Origin: Dactylellina haptotyla
Lineage: Eukaryota; Ascomycota; Orbiliomycetes; Orbiliales; Orbiliaceae
Direction: 5' to 3'
Assembly (NCBI GenBank): GCA_031310005.1
Contig: CM062383.1
Span: forward strand, 992,001-1,056,000
Length of the DNA stretch: 64,000 bases
Position 1 is the first letter of the stretch. Every line of letters begins with the position of its first letter. The notes below the pieces were generated by a model that was not told the origin of the DNA, made no database searches, and was given only the letters and a program-made list of their open reading frames with translations. Position numbers and translations under genes: made by a program. This document shows, piece after piece, positions 11,901 to 22,394 of this stretch.

Positions 11901-13161
11901 AGCCCGGCCGTCATTATGTTAAGCATCGACCCGACCGAGAAATGTGAAGCACAGAGAGAGGAAAAAGGGGGGGGTCAGAGCGTCCGTCCTTTCTTACAAC
12001 GACCAGCTGGTTGGAAATCGAGGGGCAGCAAGGAGGATTTACCTTTTCTTCATGTCAAAAATAGCATGTGAAGGTGGAAAGTTCCAGCGAGAAGGGTGTC
12101 GGTCGACACGGACGCGATGTTTGTTGACGCTTTTTCGTGATCTCAGCCTGGTGTTCTCGTATGTGCGTACGGACCTCGCACAAGGCCCCGTATAGCACTT
12201 CACGACATACATACGTGACTTGCATGACTAACCTTTTTATTTTATTTTACACCGCTCTCTCTTTTGCGCGCGCACAAGGATAGGAATCATGTAGCTACCC
12301 GTCGCAAGACCAGATTGGAAATACACCGAAAATGGCCATAAGAACCCTCGAATAAAAACAGGGTCCCCCAGGGTTTCATCCTTCTTGCGAAAGCGAAAGC
12401 TGGTTTCTTCTGTACCACCCGGGACAATCAACAAGGGATGAAAAATACGGTAGCTACTCTCACCTTACCTCGCAGGTCAAGTGATTCTCATCAGTCATGG
12501 CCAAGAGGAGGCTGGCCGCGAGGTGTTGTTGGTTTAACTTTCCCCTTTTGGACAGAGGTGTTGGATTATAGCGGGGCAACACGAAAGCGATGGGATGGGG
12601 GATTTGTCTCAGCGGGATGAGTGAATGCGGGATGTCGATGCGGCGAACGACACCTATATGCATATTTTACCTTGCAGCTTATCAGGAAACGAGAAGTGGG
12701 AAAGGATCCACTAGGCTTTTTTCCTTTGCCGTGCATATGCCGCACGATAGTGCCCACCAATCGCTTTATTTTGTTCTCTCGCAAGTTCTATGCATGAATT
12801 AATCGTAAGGAAGCGAGGGCAAACTAGGCTCGAAGTAAACAGGATTGGGATATTGGTCTGCGAGAGACGGTTGGCGGCCGACGACATCATGTATTTTTTT
12901 GATTTCTTTGAGGCATGCATGCGACAAAAAGCAAAACGAGAGATATTGCAAAGGAAATTCTTCTGCGAAAAAAAAACCGAAATGCCTAATTTGTAGATGG
13001 TGCGCAAAATCGCAAAACGGGGCAACCCGTATACCAGCCCGCAAAAGTTGACATCATAAACTAACGAATTCGAAAATTAAGGCTCTAAAGCCCTATACCT
13101 AGATAGAAACTTGATAGAAACCGGATAGAAAGGAATAACATCCGGCGACCAATAGCGCCTT
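8947..13161. other. 4.2-kb gene-free region upstream of the FHA-protein gene
   Basis: No open frame here joins into a credible gene on either strand. Contents include pyrimidine/purine-skewed tracts near 9560-9780, a hairpin-prone CCACTG...CAGTGG at about 10438-10460, a similar CCACAG...CTGTGG near 10727-10745, and a perfect 14-bp palindrome TCGATCGCGATCGA at 11274-11287. Probably the long 5' regulatory and leader region of the minus-strand FHA gene; an unannotated non-coding RNA cannot be excluded. Confidence 0.45.
11274..11287. repeat. Perfect 14-bp palindrome TCGATCGCGATCGA
   Basis: Self-complementary site inside the large gene-free upstream region. Possible dimeric protein-binding site; function unknown. 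Confidence 0.4.
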
Positions 13162-14287
13162 TCACTCCTTGGCCTTTCCCTTTGCCTCTCCTGCTTTGCG
13201 CTCCTTTTTCATCTCAACTCGGATTTTCGCCATATCCCTTGCGGCAACGCTAAGTCTTTCCTGAACGTTTCGACCGGCTGTGGATCCATACTTGCCTTCG
13301 ACCGCATACCTCCCTCTGTCTTCGAAGTGAAAGCGATGGAAGAAGATTGTAACTTGAGGGCTGGCGATGACCATTTTGTGCTCACTGTATATTGCGCAGT
13401 ATCAATATAAATTCAGCCACCTTTAAACAAAATTGTGGCGGTGGACTCTATCGTATCAAGAAAACGAAACGGAGATGAAACATACCCGTCAACGACATGG
13501 AAAGAAGACGCATCCTGTTTACCAGAAGTGATCTGTCGCACGAGCTCGTCGGATGTAACTTTGAACTCGAAATTCAACTTACGCCCAGCAGTGAGCTTGA
13601 GCCCGAAAACATCTTCGAACAATTTCGATGTCTCAAAGTCGCCAGAGATAGCGAACTTGGAGATGCCGTATTCGCAATTGTCCTTCCACTATTTATATTC
13701 AATCTCTAAATGTTAGCACACCATAGTGCTAAAAGCCTATATATATGGTCGAGAAATGGAGTACGCACCTTAAACTCCTTCGCAATACGCTCACGAATCA
13801 CCCGCTTCTGATACCCAACAGAACTAGGACCGCCATCTACTGCGCCAAACCATTTCCTAATAGCTTTCGAATCCTCTGATAACTCACGGAGCTTCTCACC
13901 TAGCTGCTCTGTGTATAGATTGGCACATTTTTGAGAATAGCCAAGTGGGTCCCCTACCATAGCTTCATAGACTCGAATTCCGCGCTCCAGCACCGCAGGG
14001 TCAAGCGTTTTTTGAGGCATTTTGACAGAGGCATTCGCTTTCCGCTGCTCTGGGATCCTGATAGCGTCACCGTAACGGTTGTTCCCTTCTTCAGGTTCGA
14101 GCTCGGCGAATTTTCTCTTCTGTGACTGCTGCCGCATGTGTCGTTGGTGAAAGAAGTCCGATTCTCTTGGTTTTTTGTTGGGTTCAAATTTAAATTCATT
14201 TGCCAATTGCATTAATTGCACTTCTAATGATTGATATGCAGTAACTTTTTGGCTCCCAGCTCCTGCAGACTTCTTGTTAAGATCCAT
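13162..14287 (-). CDS. Conserved-looking unknown protein (3 exons)
   Basis: Exons 14287-13769, 13688-13486 and 13384-13162 give 314 residues with intact phases and consensus splice sites. The first exon is hydrophilic and basic (KKPRESDFFHQRHMRQQSQKRK), then a mixed region ending AKEFK. The middle exon reads WKDNCEYGISKFAISGDF through ELVRQIT. The last exon has an alternating hydrophobic stretch (MVIASPQVTIFFHRFHFE) suggesting beta structure, then a Lys/Glu-rich tail. No signal peptide, membrane span or catalytic signature is seen. I do not recognise a family. The next gene is divergent but 1.7 kb away. Confidence 0.65.
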
Positions 14288-15987
14288 TCTGGCTGCCCTT
14301 TCAGGTTCACAGGTTAGCTGGGATCTGTATACTGAAGGCGCTGAGAGGATTCAAGTTTTCTTACTGGAAACAAACGAAGGGCGCAGACTATGAGATCTGA
14401 TAGTCAGCTTGTATTCTCTTGATGAATTCGAGCAGATTGATCGAGATGATGAAAGGAAGATGAAATAATTATGAAGCTACCTCACGCTGGCCTGCTTTTA
14501 TAGCAGTCTCGAACCAAACCAAACAACACAGCTTTTATAGTATATCAGACGTATATTTGTTACTAGAGGGCTGCTGCGCAGCACTAAACCCGACTGGTGC
14601 TTTGTTGCTCTGTTGCTCTGTATTATGATACAGGCTCATAACTAGAGCTTCAGAGAAATCTAGAAAGTGATGAAACCATTAAAATAAAAACAACACATTT
14701 TTAAAGAGCACCACCACCAGAAAATTACGACCAAGTATTCTTGAGTATAAGTATTGAGTATAGTAACTTAGTGTTGTTAGTGAGGTTCAAGGTAACCCTC
14801 CCTTCAGTCGGGCAAAGGTTTGGTTATGCCTACGTCTACTCGGCTCAGCATGTATTCGAGGCCGCTGCTACACGTGTTGGATTCTTAGGTTTCTCGGAAA
14901 TATCATCATATTTTCTTATAGGGTTTTCTAATAGTATTATAGGGAAAAAATCGAATCTCGAATCGCCTTTCTTAGTTGTATAGTCTTATTTTAGTTAAAG
15001 AGAGGTCTCAAGTCAAAGCTGTGGGTGGTTTGATTGAGTGTTTATGAATTTGGTAATATTGAGAGATAAGGCCGGTTTGACATTAGGTATCAATTGTTTA
15101 TTTATTATTTAGGGAGGATATTAATAACGAAACGAGTAAGGATAGTAGCGTCGCCCCGTCTTCGCAGCATGTAGATGTATCGAGTTAATTCGTAATCTCT
15201 AGCTAGGAGTACGGTTTCGACGTAGAAGACCCGGAGCAGTGCCGATTGCACCGATAGAATACCTTGATTGTACTTGTGGTCTCTGCGAAAGCGGAAATGG
15301 GTGGCTACCGGGCAGTAGCAAGGACTTTAGCAATAGCATTGTCTGTATAAATTGTAGAGAAGCTGGTATTGATAAGAAATATTTGAAACAAGTGGAGAAA
15401 ACAGACATTGGGTTAGATAGTCCCCAAGGCACACAAGTTACAAGGCTTGGGCGTTTTATCTCAGCTTAATCACTCCTTCTGTTTTAAAATTCAGCATTCT
15501 ATTTACTGTGATGGCCTCGCCGCAGCAACAGTCTCGCTTACAGTCGCCCTGAAGTGTAGTACAAGCGGACTTGGCCCTGGATCCTGCGTTGGATTCTGCT
15601 TCATTCGGACGGCCTGCTGCGCAACGTAGTACGGTGTTTTCGGATACATGAACGCAAGCGAGCGGCACAGCTCGAACCATTGATCATTACAGCACAACTA
15701 TATCCCATAACGGGAGATAATCTGACTCATCGAATTCGTATTGTGCCCGGCACTGCCTGGCCTGTAAATTTAAAAGCTGGTAGCGGCTCCTGAAACTAGA
15801 TTCACATAGGATTGAGCGTGACAGAGCTGCCCAGGCCGATTCTTTTTAAGCAGCTATTCACCCGCCGATATAGAGGAATGAGGTTCCTCGCAATTCCTCA
15901 ATATCATCTAACCTTTCGCTATCTGCCGTAGCTCTTGAATCAACGAGGCAACTTGCTAAGCCTAGACAGTAGTTCCTCGATTTCGTA
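14288..15987. other. Gene-free region with minor open frames
   Basis: AT-rich spacer between divergent genes. A 76-codon frame at 15239-15469 has CxCxxC and CxxC spacing but no support as a gene. The 14501-14532 stretch is partly repeated at 33649-33681. Nothing else is supported. Confidence 0.4.
14501..14532. repeat. Short dispersed repeat, copy 1
   Basis: About 29 of 33 aligned bases match 33649-33681, sharing GCAGTCTCGAACC followed by AAACCAAA. The reverse strand contains GGTTCGAGAC, similar to a tRNA B-box. May be a relic of a tRNA-derived repeat. Confidence 0.35.
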
Positions 15988-17361
15988 ATGCATACACTAC
16001 CAAGCATCCCTCAGTTCATCCTCGACATCCAACACCCTTGGATCAAAGAAAATAAGTCTTGGATCCAGAAGCTCCCGAATTCTCACTATGCCCTCAGCAG
16101 CCTCGATTCCCCATACCGCCAACCACAAACATCTGGGATCACTTATCCCAAAGATCTCTATAAAACGTTGAAGATTACTAACAACCGAGGGGTACTCTCG
16201 CTGGCCAGACAACACCAACACAATATAGAGGCCATAGACCCAGAGGGATGGGAAGACGCTATAGCGCGGCTCAAGGAGATGCAAGAATGTCCTGCTGCGC
16301 TGAATGACGTTGAAAATTTCCATGTCTCGATGTACCTTGACCTTGAAAGAACTCGTGATCATATCGCTTCACCTAAAAGGCGTCCTCCTCCCGAGCTTTT
16401 GCAACTGTTCATCAGTGTATTGAACGCAATGCCAAATTTACGATATCTGTATTGGAATACTTATGGCGACGCCGGCGAGTATTTCGAGAAGGCTTTCTCG
16501 CAGGCGAACTTGACTCTCCCTTCTGTGCTACATCTCGTATTGGGCGAGAGATCGGAATTTTTGATCCCCTTCTGTCCGAATATTGAAAAACTGAAGATCC
16601 ACGCGGGGCTATTTTATGAGGGATACTATCCTGAGCCGCATCCGCGGCTAAAAATATTCGAGTTGGCTAAAGGGTCAAAAAACCTATCGACCTTGAAGTT
16701 GGGTATAGAGTGGAATGTGAAGCGAGCTGAAGGTAAGTCTAGCTGCTCCATATATAAACTTGGTAAATCCGTGAATTAAGCTAATCTAGCTATCATTACA
16801 GCTATGTTCGATGCAATACCCCAAATCAAAGATCTCTCCTTGTTTGGCGGCTTGGAACGCGACAGATATAGGTACACAGACTACGATGAGCCGGAAACAG
16901 TCACGGGGGATGAGCCGGAAATGAACACCGGGAGTGAGCTAAAGGTACGTTTTCCTGCCATAGAAAGTCTTATAAATGATATTTGCTAATATGATATGAA
17001 GGCGATACTTGAGGTTTTGAAGAAATTCCCAAATCTGGAACACGTGGAATTCCCGGAGGCTGACGGGCTATATCTGGGTTTTGGAGGGTGGTCTCGGTGC
17101 GGAAATATATACCTTGGTAAACGTGGTAGAGAACTGGCTCGTCGTGTCAGCAAAAGGGAAGCAGAGGCTATGGAGAAGGCCGCGGAAATCATTATATCAA
17201 TTCTACCAGGGTTGAAGAGCTTTACGATTGGAAGGTATTCGCCGACTTTGGACGCAACGGGTTCAGGAGTATCCACAATAGTTTGGCCGTGGACTGGTCG
17301 CATGGAAGAGTGGACATATGAGAGATACCCTGATAGACCGGAGGGGTACGATCGCGAGTAA
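15988..17361 (+). CDS. Unknown protein with leucine-rich-repeat-like segments (3 exons)
   Basis: Exons 15988-16732, 16802-16944 and 17002-17361 give 415 residues. Repeated phrases such as AMPNLRYLYW, LPSVLHLVLG, CPNIEKLKIHAG, SKNLSTLKLG, IPQIKDLSLFGG and FPNLEHVEF are spaced like the LxxLxLxx units of leucine-rich repeats seen in fungal F-box/LRR proteins. No F-box is visible at the N-terminus, which begins LPSIPQFILDIQHP. Both introns have CTAAT-type branch sites. It lies just upstream, in the same direction, of two MYND-like genes in a block that looks accessory. The role as a binding scaffold is inference. Confidence 0.65.
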
Positions 17362-17858
17362 ATTTCCAACTTTTTTGTAGTATTACCTTTCAGTCGGATA
17401 AACACAAGTTTATACAACCATGTTTAAACTGTCAAGGACGCAACGGATAGATATTGAATATCCAATAGCTAGCTATAGCCCAGATCCTATGAAACGCTGA
17501 TATACACCTATGAAAACACACACCAAAATTGCTGGAGTAAGCATTTCGGGACATGCCATTATATATAGTTACACTTACCAGTTATGATCACGTGAGATCA
17601 GTGCCAAAGGATCCAACAACGCCAATTGCACCCAGGTGCAATAATGGCATTGACCCCGCTGGATGGCAATCATGGGCTGGTGATTTCACTGAATATAATT
17701 TTGGTGGATCAAGTACATTTACATCACATCACAGCATCGTCGAGGCTATAGCCGGTTACAACAGCAGCAACCCCTTAGCTCAACATCTATATGCAACAAT
17801 CTCTAGGCTTCCTGCCTTCATGAATGAGCGCGGCCTCGTCAAGGGGTGCATCAAGTAA
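17362..17858 (+). promoter_or_regulatory. Spacer upstream of the first MYND-like gene
   Basis: Contains a 101-codon open frame (17553-17858) ending directly at the next start codon. It has no recognisable domain. More likely leader/promoter than coding. Confidence 0.3.
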
Positions 17859-19100
17859 ATGGAGGCACCAATCTGCTTTGTATGCGAAGGGAGAGATCCA
17901 AGCCTGCGTCCATGCGATTCCCTCTGCCCAGTCCAGTACTGTAGCACAGCTCACCAGCTCCTCGACTCCCATCGCCACAATTCATTATGCCACCGAATTC
18001 GCGGCATAATTCAAGAGCTTTGCAAGAAGGGGGCTAGAATACGAGATCATTGCCTAGGCCAATTTTCAAATCCAGCCGACGATATAAATCTAGAGAATCA
18101 CGAATGCTTCCATCTCAACGTCATTAATTACCTCCCTGCCACTGCTCGTACCCGGAGCCATATCCGTACAGTTTATTCTCTGGATTTAGGGCCTGATATC
18201 CATTCCAGGTATACGGGCTATATGAAATACAGATGGAAGCTCTTCGACAAGATTATGAAGCTAAACACAACCCAGGCCTTTGAAATTGCCTTCGATCACA
18301 TTGTAGATTTTTATTCCTTTCACCAGGGCAACGGTTATTTACAGTCATCGGCAATTCGTGTGCTCCTGCTGAAGAACTTGGATTTGAAGATTTGGAAATT
18401 GAAGTGCGCGTGGTCCGGGTCCTCTGAATATACCATGGAGGAGACTCAGGCGATTCTTCAAACGGCCTTTGTCAACGACGATAACACTTACCTGAGTATG
18501 ATACCGAGAAATATGATACGACAGTTGGAAGAAGTATCTTGGATTAGGGAAACCAGCGCTAGGCAGCGAGTGGACGTAGCTTACTGGTCTATGCGGATGT
18601 TTTTGGTATTCCGATGGGTCAATGACTTGAAGAATCTTCAGTCATTGTGGATACTTGGAAGATGGTTCATCAAAAATTTAAATTATGACGTTTTGAACAT
18701 CATCGCTACATTTGTACCCGAAACGGAGCTAGTCAAAAGTAAGAAGAATCTATGGAGGACAGACAACTCGGTATTGATACAAAAGATGGAGGATCAGATG
18801 AATGCTCTATTCGAGCTAATATGGTGTGCGGATGCATTTTTTTGGACAACCGTAACTGCGCGGGGGAGAGAATGTAAATCATATTGGGAGGATTATCAAC
18901 AAATTCACAGTCCTAGTTTCTGTTTAAAGAATTGTTGGGATTCTTGGAGGCATGAACCTAGGGCCTTTGAATATCTAGTGAGTATGCGAAAAGGTTTGAA
19001 GGGAGTTAGGAGCCCCAGGGCTCAATTCCCCAAGGTACTTCGAAATGTGCTGGAGGACATGAGGATGGGATATATAGAGACTATGATTAATAAATATTAA
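17859..19100 (+). CDS. MYND-type zinc-finger protein, tandem paralogue 1
   Basis: Intronless, 413 residues. The N-terminus holds a MYND-like zinc-binding pattern: C6-x2-C9-x9-C19-x3-C23-x4-C28-x3-H32, then H40-x3-C44, with the phrase CDSLCPVQYCS. MYND domains usually have a Cys where H32 stands and mediate protein-protein contacts, often with proline-rich partners. The rest (about 45-413) is all-alpha-looking, without a SET domain or other recognisable enzyme motif. The neighbour at 19570 repeats the same finger spacing and overall length, so the pair arose by tandem duplication. Function unknown. Confidence 0.75.
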   Translation: MEAPICFVCEGRDPSLRPCDSLCPVQYCSTAHQLLDSHRHNSLCHRIRGIIQELCKKGARIRDHCLGQFSNPADDINLENHECFHLNVINYLPATARTRSHIRTVYSLDLGPDIHSRYTGYMKYRWKLFDKIMKLNTTQAFEIAFDHIVDFYSFHQGNGYLQSSAIRVLLLKNLDLKIWKLKCAWSGSSEYTMEETQAILQTAFVNDDNTYLSMIPRNMIRQLEEVSWIRETSARQRVDVAYWSMRMFLVFRWVNDLKNLQSLWILGRWFIKNLNYDVLNIIATFVPETELVKSKKNLWRTDNSVLIQKMEDQMNALFELIWCADAFFWTTVTARGRECKSYWEDYQQIHSPSFCLKNCWDSWRHEPRAFEYLVSMRKGLKGVRSPRAQFPKVLRNVLEDMRMGYIETMINKY

Positions 19101-19569
19101 TAACAGCGACAAGTTAAAAACACCATGGTTACGGATATAATCCTAAGTATAGTATAGATAGGAACACTATATATATTCGGTCTCGTAACTTTATAATTTA
19201 GGGGCATTAATAAACAATGCATCCATTGCGTTGCAAAATGTTGCATATCTCGCTGGCAATACCCCGCGACATATCTAGTCTCTAGCCTGGGTTGCACTCG
19301 GTTGATCGGGTTCCAGACTCCTACGAGACCAATCTAGGTTTTAGGCTAGAGCGGGCTAAAGCGAAACGTTGATGCATGGCATCGAAGTAAATATTTTTTA
19401 AACCTTAGGCGACCTTACTCACGTCAACTCTTACAGTTCTAAGATTGTACATTCGAATACTAATTCTACGTCGATGACTATATTGACATAGCGCGATACG
19501 TATCTTGTCAACTTATACACCCATAGCGTACGGACCATTTGATATCAAGATAGATATTGCCTCGGAAGA
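19101..19569 (+). promoter_or_regulatory. Spacer between the MYND-like paralogues
   Basis: AT-rich; presumed 3' end of the first and promoter of the second paralogue. No gene seen. Confidence 0.4.
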
Positions 19570-20865
19570 ATGGCTTCCATTCCTCTCAATTGTTTCATAT
19601 GCGACCAGAGCGACGCTGATCCACCAGTCTGCGATTCTCTCTGCAATGTCCAATATTGTAGCGAGGGCCACCTTGTTAGTGATGAACACCGCCATAGTCG
19701 CCTTTGCATTGAAATTCGAAGGGGATTTTACAGGCTCCCTTTCTGGGCCAAAGCCATTTTCGAGGAGCACCGTAGCAGAATATCATTACCCACCATAGCA
19801 GATTCAGTTGACAGCTTTGTCGATGATACGACTACAAATGCAGCTTATTCCATCTACACAGACCCGATTTATTTAGCACCATACCATCTCAATGCCCTCA
19901 ACTTTTTCAAATATACTGCGACTTGTCGTGGGCATCTCATCGACCACTTCCCGCCAATAGCTTATCTCTATATTTATGACGAAGAAGGCCCGGATGCTCG
20001 CTGGAGTTACACAGTGGCGAGGTTCCGAAACTTCGAACGCATGAAAAGACTGGGAACTGCGAAGGCTTTGAACCTGCTGTTCGAACACTTAATGGAAATG
20101 AATACGTTCTTTCAGGGCGCAAAGAATAACTCACATGTACAAAGTTTGACCATTCCACTACTTTGGGACATGGGAAGGGATATTGCAGTTTGGGAATACC
20201 TCCGTACATCTACACCGATACCGACGGATATACCTTGGGACGAAAACGCAAGACAAATAAGTAGACGGATACTAGAAGATTTAGATGCGTCGATAGGCTT
20301 AAGTTTGAAAGCACCAATGATGTTCTCTGAGGACATAATCCGCGTACTAAAGAGTGTTTTTTCCAGCCAACTCAGCGAACTTTCGGAAGAAAACATCTGT
20401 GGGATCCGGTTATTAGTAATGTTCCAATGGATGACAGATTTGAAAGAGTTAGAGAAGCTGTGGGAGTTGGAAGCCTGCAGCAGCTTCATGCAACATACGA
20501 ATAGTGATGTGCTACACATCGTTAAGGGTTATCTCGTAACAACGGAGTTTGTGAGTTGTAGGCAGGAACTGTGGAAGAAAGAGTTTGGGAGAAGTATCAA
20601 ACGCAAATTGGATACTCTTATGACTGCCCATTTCAAAATGGTTTGGGCTGCTGATCCGGTCTATTGGCTTCAGATAGTGGGCGATAAAGGTAACAGATTT
20701 CAAAACCTGAGTCAATTTAGGACACCCAGGATGAGGAATCCCGAATTTACCAAGGCAGCGCGGGCTTTGTGGAGGGGTATGTCGGACGCAATTCAGTATG
20801 CAACTGACATGATCCGGAACCAGGACCAGATTTTCAACCCTTCCAAGCTTCCGCCATCAATCTAG
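19570..20865 (+). CDS. MYND-type zinc-finger protein, tandem paralogue 2
   Basis: Intronless, 431 residues. Finger: C8-x2-C11-x9-C21-x3-C25-x4-C30-x3-H34, then H42-x3-C46, with CDSLCNVQYCS shared nearly word for word with the upstream paralogue. Beyond the finger, weaker shared phrases persist: FHLNVINYLPATAR versus YHLNALNFFKYTAT, and FRWVNDLKNLQSLW versus FQWMTDLKELEKLW. This confirms full-length homology with strong divergence. No SET or enzymatic motif. Probably a fungal lineage-specific family; role unknown. Confidence 0.75.
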   Translation: MASIPLNCFICDQSDADPPVCDSLCNVQYCSEGHLVSDEHRHSRLCIEIRRGFYRLPFWAKAIFEEHRSRISLPTIADSVDSFVDDTTTNAAYSIYTDPIYLAPYHLNALNFFKYTATCRGHLIDHFPPIAYLYIYDEEGPDARWSYTVARFRNFERMKRLGTAKALNLLFEHLMEMNTFFQGAKNNSHVQSLTIPLLWDMGRDIAVWEYLRTSTPIPTDIPWDENARQISRRILEDLDASIGLSLKAPMMFSEDIIRVLKSVFSSQLSELSEENICGIRLLVMFQWMTDLKELEKLWELEACSSFMQHTNSDVLHIVKGYLVTTEFVSCRQELWKKEFGRSIKRKLDTLMTAHFKMVWAADPVYWLQIVGDKGNRFQNLSQFRTPRMRNPEFTKAARALWRGMSDAIQYATDMIRNQDQIFNPSKLPPSI

Positions 20866-21450
20866 ATGTTCATGATTTGATTGAGGCTAGAAACTCCGCG
20901 TAATGTAACATGCGCAATCCTCTTTTCAATATAAAATATCCCTTTGAATACACCTAGTCTCGATTTACCGCTTGAGTGTTTTGGTGCATGCTCGCACCGA
21001 TGGTCGTCAAAAAGCTAGCTGTCGAATACGGGATTTTCGACGGATCCGCGGAGCGATGGCATGAGAAACGTAGCCTTTGTAGATTAGGCCTCAATTCAAA
21101 GAAGAATGATTGGTATTGTTAAATAACTAGCAGTAGGTGCATTCAACCGTCTCGCCAATGCACTTAAGTGCCTACCTTGTAATCTAATGTAATGTAATTG
21201 ATCCTATTATACAACATTGAGCTGATAGTATGGCTTTGCGTTGTCTGTTGCAGTTCTTCCCCCACATTCGCTTAGTTCCGTGCTTCTGATTTTTAACACC
21301 GAGTCGCCGCCCCACGCACGAAACCTCAACCAAGCTCATCGGCATCGTCATCCTCCATCGGCCCGGACATATCCCTCTTTCACCGACAGCTATAAAGAGC
21401 TTCAAGCGTCCTCGGCTCCTTCAGAGACCGCCTTTCGACATCAATCCGCC
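20866..21450 (+). promoter_or_regulatory. Spacer upstream of the Mgr2-like gene
   Basis: The boundary between the accessory block and the housekeeping block. The last 200 bp are probably the promoter and leader. No gene seen. Confidence 0.4.
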
Positions 21451-22023
21451 ATGCCAGTTCCAGTCAATATGCCTACAGGCGGTGGCGGCCCGCACGGCCC
21501 CTCCACCTTCGATAAGAGTATGTCGCTTCTATTTTCAGAAATTTAAATGCGCCATCGTGAATGCTAAAGTATCTTTCGCCGATTTATAGTGAAACTCGGT
21601 TTCATGATGGGAACCTGTACGTCCTCCACCTGTACCCGGATCCTACGAATCGAATCGAATACTAACAGTCTGCGATTGTCTCCAAGCCGTCGGCCTCATC
21701 ATCGGTTTCATCTTTGGCGGGTTCAACATCTTTCGCTACGGCGCAGGACCGAACGGTGTTTTTAGGTCGCTTGGTCAATATATGGCTGGTTCCGCTGCCA
21801 CATTCGGGTAAATTTGTACCATGATTTCTTGTATTCGACAAAAGGGTTTTACTAACATTTTCTATCTAGTTTCTTCATGTCCATTGGAACCGCCATCCGC
21901 ACACAGCCGTATGACCAACGAAGCACATACGCCTTCGCTCAGGCGCTGCAGCGGCAGCAGAAGTACGGGTTCGGAAACCGGCCCTTCATCACTCCTGTTG
22001 AAAGGATGGAAAGACGACAGTGA
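21451..22023 (+). CDS. mgr2: Mgr2/Romo1-like subunit of the mitochondrial TIM23 translocase
   Basis: Small inner-membrane protein that couples Tim21 to the TIM23 presequence translocase and acts as a lateral gatekeeper (yeast Mgr2; animal Romo1). Exons 21451-21517, 21590-21616, 21687-21807 and 21870-22023 give 122 residues, close to the 113 of yeast. Exon 2 is only 27 bp. Two glycine-rich membrane helices are evident: [20 protein letters not shown] and then [20 protein letters not shown], joined by FRYGAGPNG, which is diagnostic for the family. The Gly-rich N-terminus and a basic C-terminal tail ([16 protein letters not shown]) flank them. All phases close, and the acceptors are preceded by CTAA-type branch sites. 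Confidence 0.92.
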
Positions 22024-22394
22024 TTTTCACAGCCCGTCCTTTAAATAGATACCACTCCGCAACCTCCTCGGATCCCCGATTTATGCTCTATATAACGGGC
22101 TTACGCCGATTCGAGATGGGAGAAAATGACTGTGTAAGATGAGAGGACGAAGTAAGAAGGATACTGCACAATTGTATTCATCTAATATTGTACATAATAC
22201 CTATTATTTATTTTTTATTCCAGCCGGGAACATGACCGAAAAAAAAGTATATAATATCAAAAGAAAAGCCCATTGTTCAGGGATTCTTTATGATTTACTA
22301 ATGCTACTTTTTTTCATCTTAAAATTCCTGGCTTTAATGTATATACCAAACCCGCTCCACATGCAAGGATGATACCCCTCAACTCCTATGCAGC
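22024..22394. other. Convergent spacer
   Basis: 3' ends of the Mgr2-like and Rpn5 genes; AT-rich, no gene seen. Confidence 0.5.

Noticed and set aside
15239-15469. Small frame with CxCxxC and CxxC, zinc-ribbon-like
   Set aside because: Only 76 codons, first codon not a clear ATG context, no splice continuation and no recognisable domain.
17553-17858. 101-codon frame abutting the first MYND-like gene
   Set aside because: Ends immediately before the next ATG, shows no domain, and no counterpart precedes the second paralogue.
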